Assembly: GCF_905207935.1 (NCBI RefSeq)
Contig: NZ_CAJLNI010000038.1
Coordinates: forward strand, 1 to 15,394
Source of the DNA: an uncultured Haemophilus sp.
GTDB taxonomy: Bacteria > Pseudomonadota > Gammaproteobacteria > Enterobacterales > Pasteurellaceae
Direction of reading: 5' to 3'
DNA length: 15,394 bases
This document shows positions 14,137-15,394 of the stretch, piece by piece (positions within the stretch are counted from its first letter, which is position 1; every line of letters starts with the position of its first letter). A program made the translations under genes and the position numbers. The notes beneath the pieces are model-generated. The model saw only the letters and a list, made by a program, of their open reading frames with translations, did not search any database and was not told the origin of the DNA.

Positions 14137-14182
14137 AAATGTGATCCACGTCAAATTTATTTTCTATGTAAATTCCTATAAT
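14137..14182 (+). promoter_or_regulatory. aspA promoter with overlapping CRP and FNR sites
   Basis: A perfect -10 TATAAT is at 14177-14182 with no usable -35. A CRP-like site spans 14137-14158 (left half AAATGTGATC exact, right half GTCAAATTT degenerate). Within it GTGAT-N4-GTCAA (14141-14154) matches the FNR box TTGAT-N4-ATCAA at 8 of 10. Both sites share the centre 14147.5, about -41.5 from a start at 14189, the class II activator position. Confidence 0.75.
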
Positions 14183-14220
14183 TACCTCAAATTAATTAAC
14201 AACCAAAAAAGGTGATTAAA

Positions 14221-15394
14221 ATGACTCAATACAGAAAAGAAGTGGATTTATTAGGCGAACGTGATGTGCCAGCGGATGCATATTGGGGTATCCACACATT
14301 AAGAGCGGTCGAAAACTTCAACATTTCTAATGTAACCATTTCTGATGTACCGGAATTTGTACGCGGCATGGTAATGGTGAAAAAAGCAGCTGCATTAGCT
14401 AACGGTGAATTGGGTGCGATTCCACAAAACATCGCTGAAGCGATTGTAAAAGCTTGTGATGAAGTATTAGTAAACGGTAAATGTTTAGATCAGTTCCCAT
14501 CTGATATTTATCAAGGTGGTGCGGGTACTTCTGTAAACATGAATACCAACGAAGTCATTGCAAACTTAGCATTAGAAATTTTAGGTCACAAAAAAGGTGA
14601 ATATAAATATCTTGACCCAATGGATCATGTGAATGCGAGCCAATCAACTAATGACGCATACCCTACCGGTTTCCATATTGCGGTTTACAACAGCGTAGTT
14701 AAACTTCTTGAAAAAGTGTCTTATTTACAACAAGGTTTTGAAAATAAAGCGAAAGAATTCGAGAAAGTATTAAAAATGGGCCGTACCCAATTACAAGATG
14801 CAGTACCAATGACCGTGGGTCAAGAATTCAAAGCTTTTGCAGTTCTAATGGCTGAAGAAGTGAAACATTTAAAAGCGGCTGCGGCACACTTACTAGAAGT
14901 AAACATGGGAGCAACTGCAATCGGTACTGGCTTAAATACACCACAAGGTTATGTACCTTCTGTTGTTAAACACTTATCTGATGTAACTGGATTACATTGC
15001 ACGGGTGCTGAGAACTTAATCGAAGCAACTTCAGACTGCGGTGACTACGTTTCTGTTCACGGTGCATTAAAACGCACAGCAGTGAAATTATCAAAAATCT
15101 GTAACGACTTACGTTTACTTTCCTCTGGTCCTCGTGCAGGTATTAAAGAAATTAACTTACCTGAATTACAAGCGGGTTCTTCTATCATGCCTGCAAAAGT
15201 AAACCCAGTTGTGCCTGAAGTGGTTAACCAAGTATGCTTTAAAATAATTGGTAACGATACAACTGTAACCTTCGCATCAGAAGCGGGTCAATTACAATTA
15301 AACGTAATGGAGCCAGTTATCGTACAAGCAATGTTTGAATCTATTGAGATTTTAGGCAACGCATGTGTGAACTTACGCGATAAATGTGTTGATG
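14221..15394 (+). CDS. aspA: Aspartate ammonia-lyase AspA (3' end outside window)
   Basis: Cytosolic enzyme that splits L-aspartate into fumarate and ammonia, feeding anaerobic fumarate respiration. 391 codons are present of an expected total near 470; the frame runs off the window end without a stop. Family blocks seen are GGAGTSVNMNTNEV, QSTNDAYPTGF, GRTQLQDAVPMT, GATAIGTGLNTP and the fumarase/aspartase signature GSSIMPAKVNP (319-329) with the catalytic serine loop. The tract SGPRAG-EINLPELQAGSS is also typical and separates it from argininosuccinate lyase. The ATG has AGGTG seven bases upstream. It diverges from groES with a 222-nt gap and carries a CRP/FNR-type promoter. No frameshift is seen. 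Confidence 0.97.
   Translation, partial: MTQYRKEVDLLGERDVPADAYWGIHTLRAVENFNISNVTISDVPEFVRGMVMVKKAAALANGELGAIPQNIAEAIVKACDEVLVNGKCLDQFPSDIYQGGAGTSVNMNTNEVIANLALEILGHKKGEYKYLDPMDHVNASQSTNDAYPTGFHIAVYNSVVKLLEKVSYLQQGFENKAKEFEKVLKMGRTQLQDAVPMTVGQEFKAFAVLMAEEVKHLKAAAAHLLEVNMGATAIGTGLNTPQGYVPSVVKHLSDVTGLHCTGAENLIEATSDCGDYVSVHGALKRTAVKLSKICNDLRLLSSGPRAGIKEINLPELQAGSSIMPAKVNPVVPEVVNQVCFKIIGNDTTVTFASEAGQLQLNVMEPVIVQAMFESIEILGNACVNLRDKCVD

Noticed and set aside
13999..14154. 52-residue N-terminal extension of GroES
   Set aside because: It runs through the sigma-32 promoter and the 5' leader, and GroES begins MNIRPLHDR in the family.
14226..14432. 68-aa open frame antisense to aspA
   Set aside because: A shadow of conserved aspA codons; no ribosome binding site or family match.
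1..15394. Defence system, toxin-antitoxin, prophage, CRISPR array or other undescribed gene cluster
   Set aside because: Every coding region is a recognised housekeeping or stress gene of full family length, gaps are under 230 nt, and no array, transposase, integrase or orphan gene is visible.

Overview
The window reads as ordinary core chromosome of a Pasteurellaceae bacterium of the Haemophilus/Aggregatibacter branch. The main evidence is the DNA uptake signal core AAGTGCGGT (or ACCGCACTT). I find twelve perfect copies in 15.4 kb, about one per 1.3 kb, which is the density expected of a naturally competent Hin-type uptake-signal genome. Base composition is AT-rich, and all proteins have full-length gamma-proteobacterial relatives. 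A CpxA sensor kinase fits H. parainfluenzae or Aggregatibacter better than H. influenzae Rd, which as far as I recall lacks Cpx; the species call is an inference.

Layout, left to right. (1) 1-3998, envelope and copper stress: the 3' part of cpxA (+), a bidirectional terminator, then copA and copZ (- strand, overlapping by 14 nt) diverging from cueR (+). The copZA promoter has the 19-bp spacer and the 7-7-7 dyad typical of CueR control. (2) 4000-5234: metJ (-), ending 1 nt from cueR, and aqpZ (+), separated by a 227-nt divergent gap with MetJ-box-like and CpxR-box-like repeats. (3) 5349-9356, a - strand run: galU, csrA and alaS. (4) 9544-11927, - strand: uspA, pepP and ygfB. (5) 12039-13998, - strand: groEL and groES behind a sigma-32-type promoter. 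(6) 14221-15394 (+): aspA, cut off by the window end, behind a dual CRP/FNR-like site centred at about -41.5.

How the parts relate: CueR senses Cu(I) and turns on CopZ (chaperone) and CopA (exporter). CpxA senses envelope stress, and a candidate CpxR box lies near metJ/aqpZ. MetJ probably represses itself. CsrA is a global post-transcriptional regulator next to galU, whose leader carries ANGGA motifs. GroES/GroEL form the heat-shock chaperonin. UspA and AspA both have CRP-like sites at class II spacing, suggesting carbon and energy control of both.

No stretch above 300 nt lacks a gene. I see no tRNA, rRNA, CRISPR array, insertion sequence, prophage, toxin-antitoxin or defence genes, and no evidence of a new multi-gene system. 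The interest lies in regulatory sites, uptake sequences used as terminator hairpins, and gene-order details.
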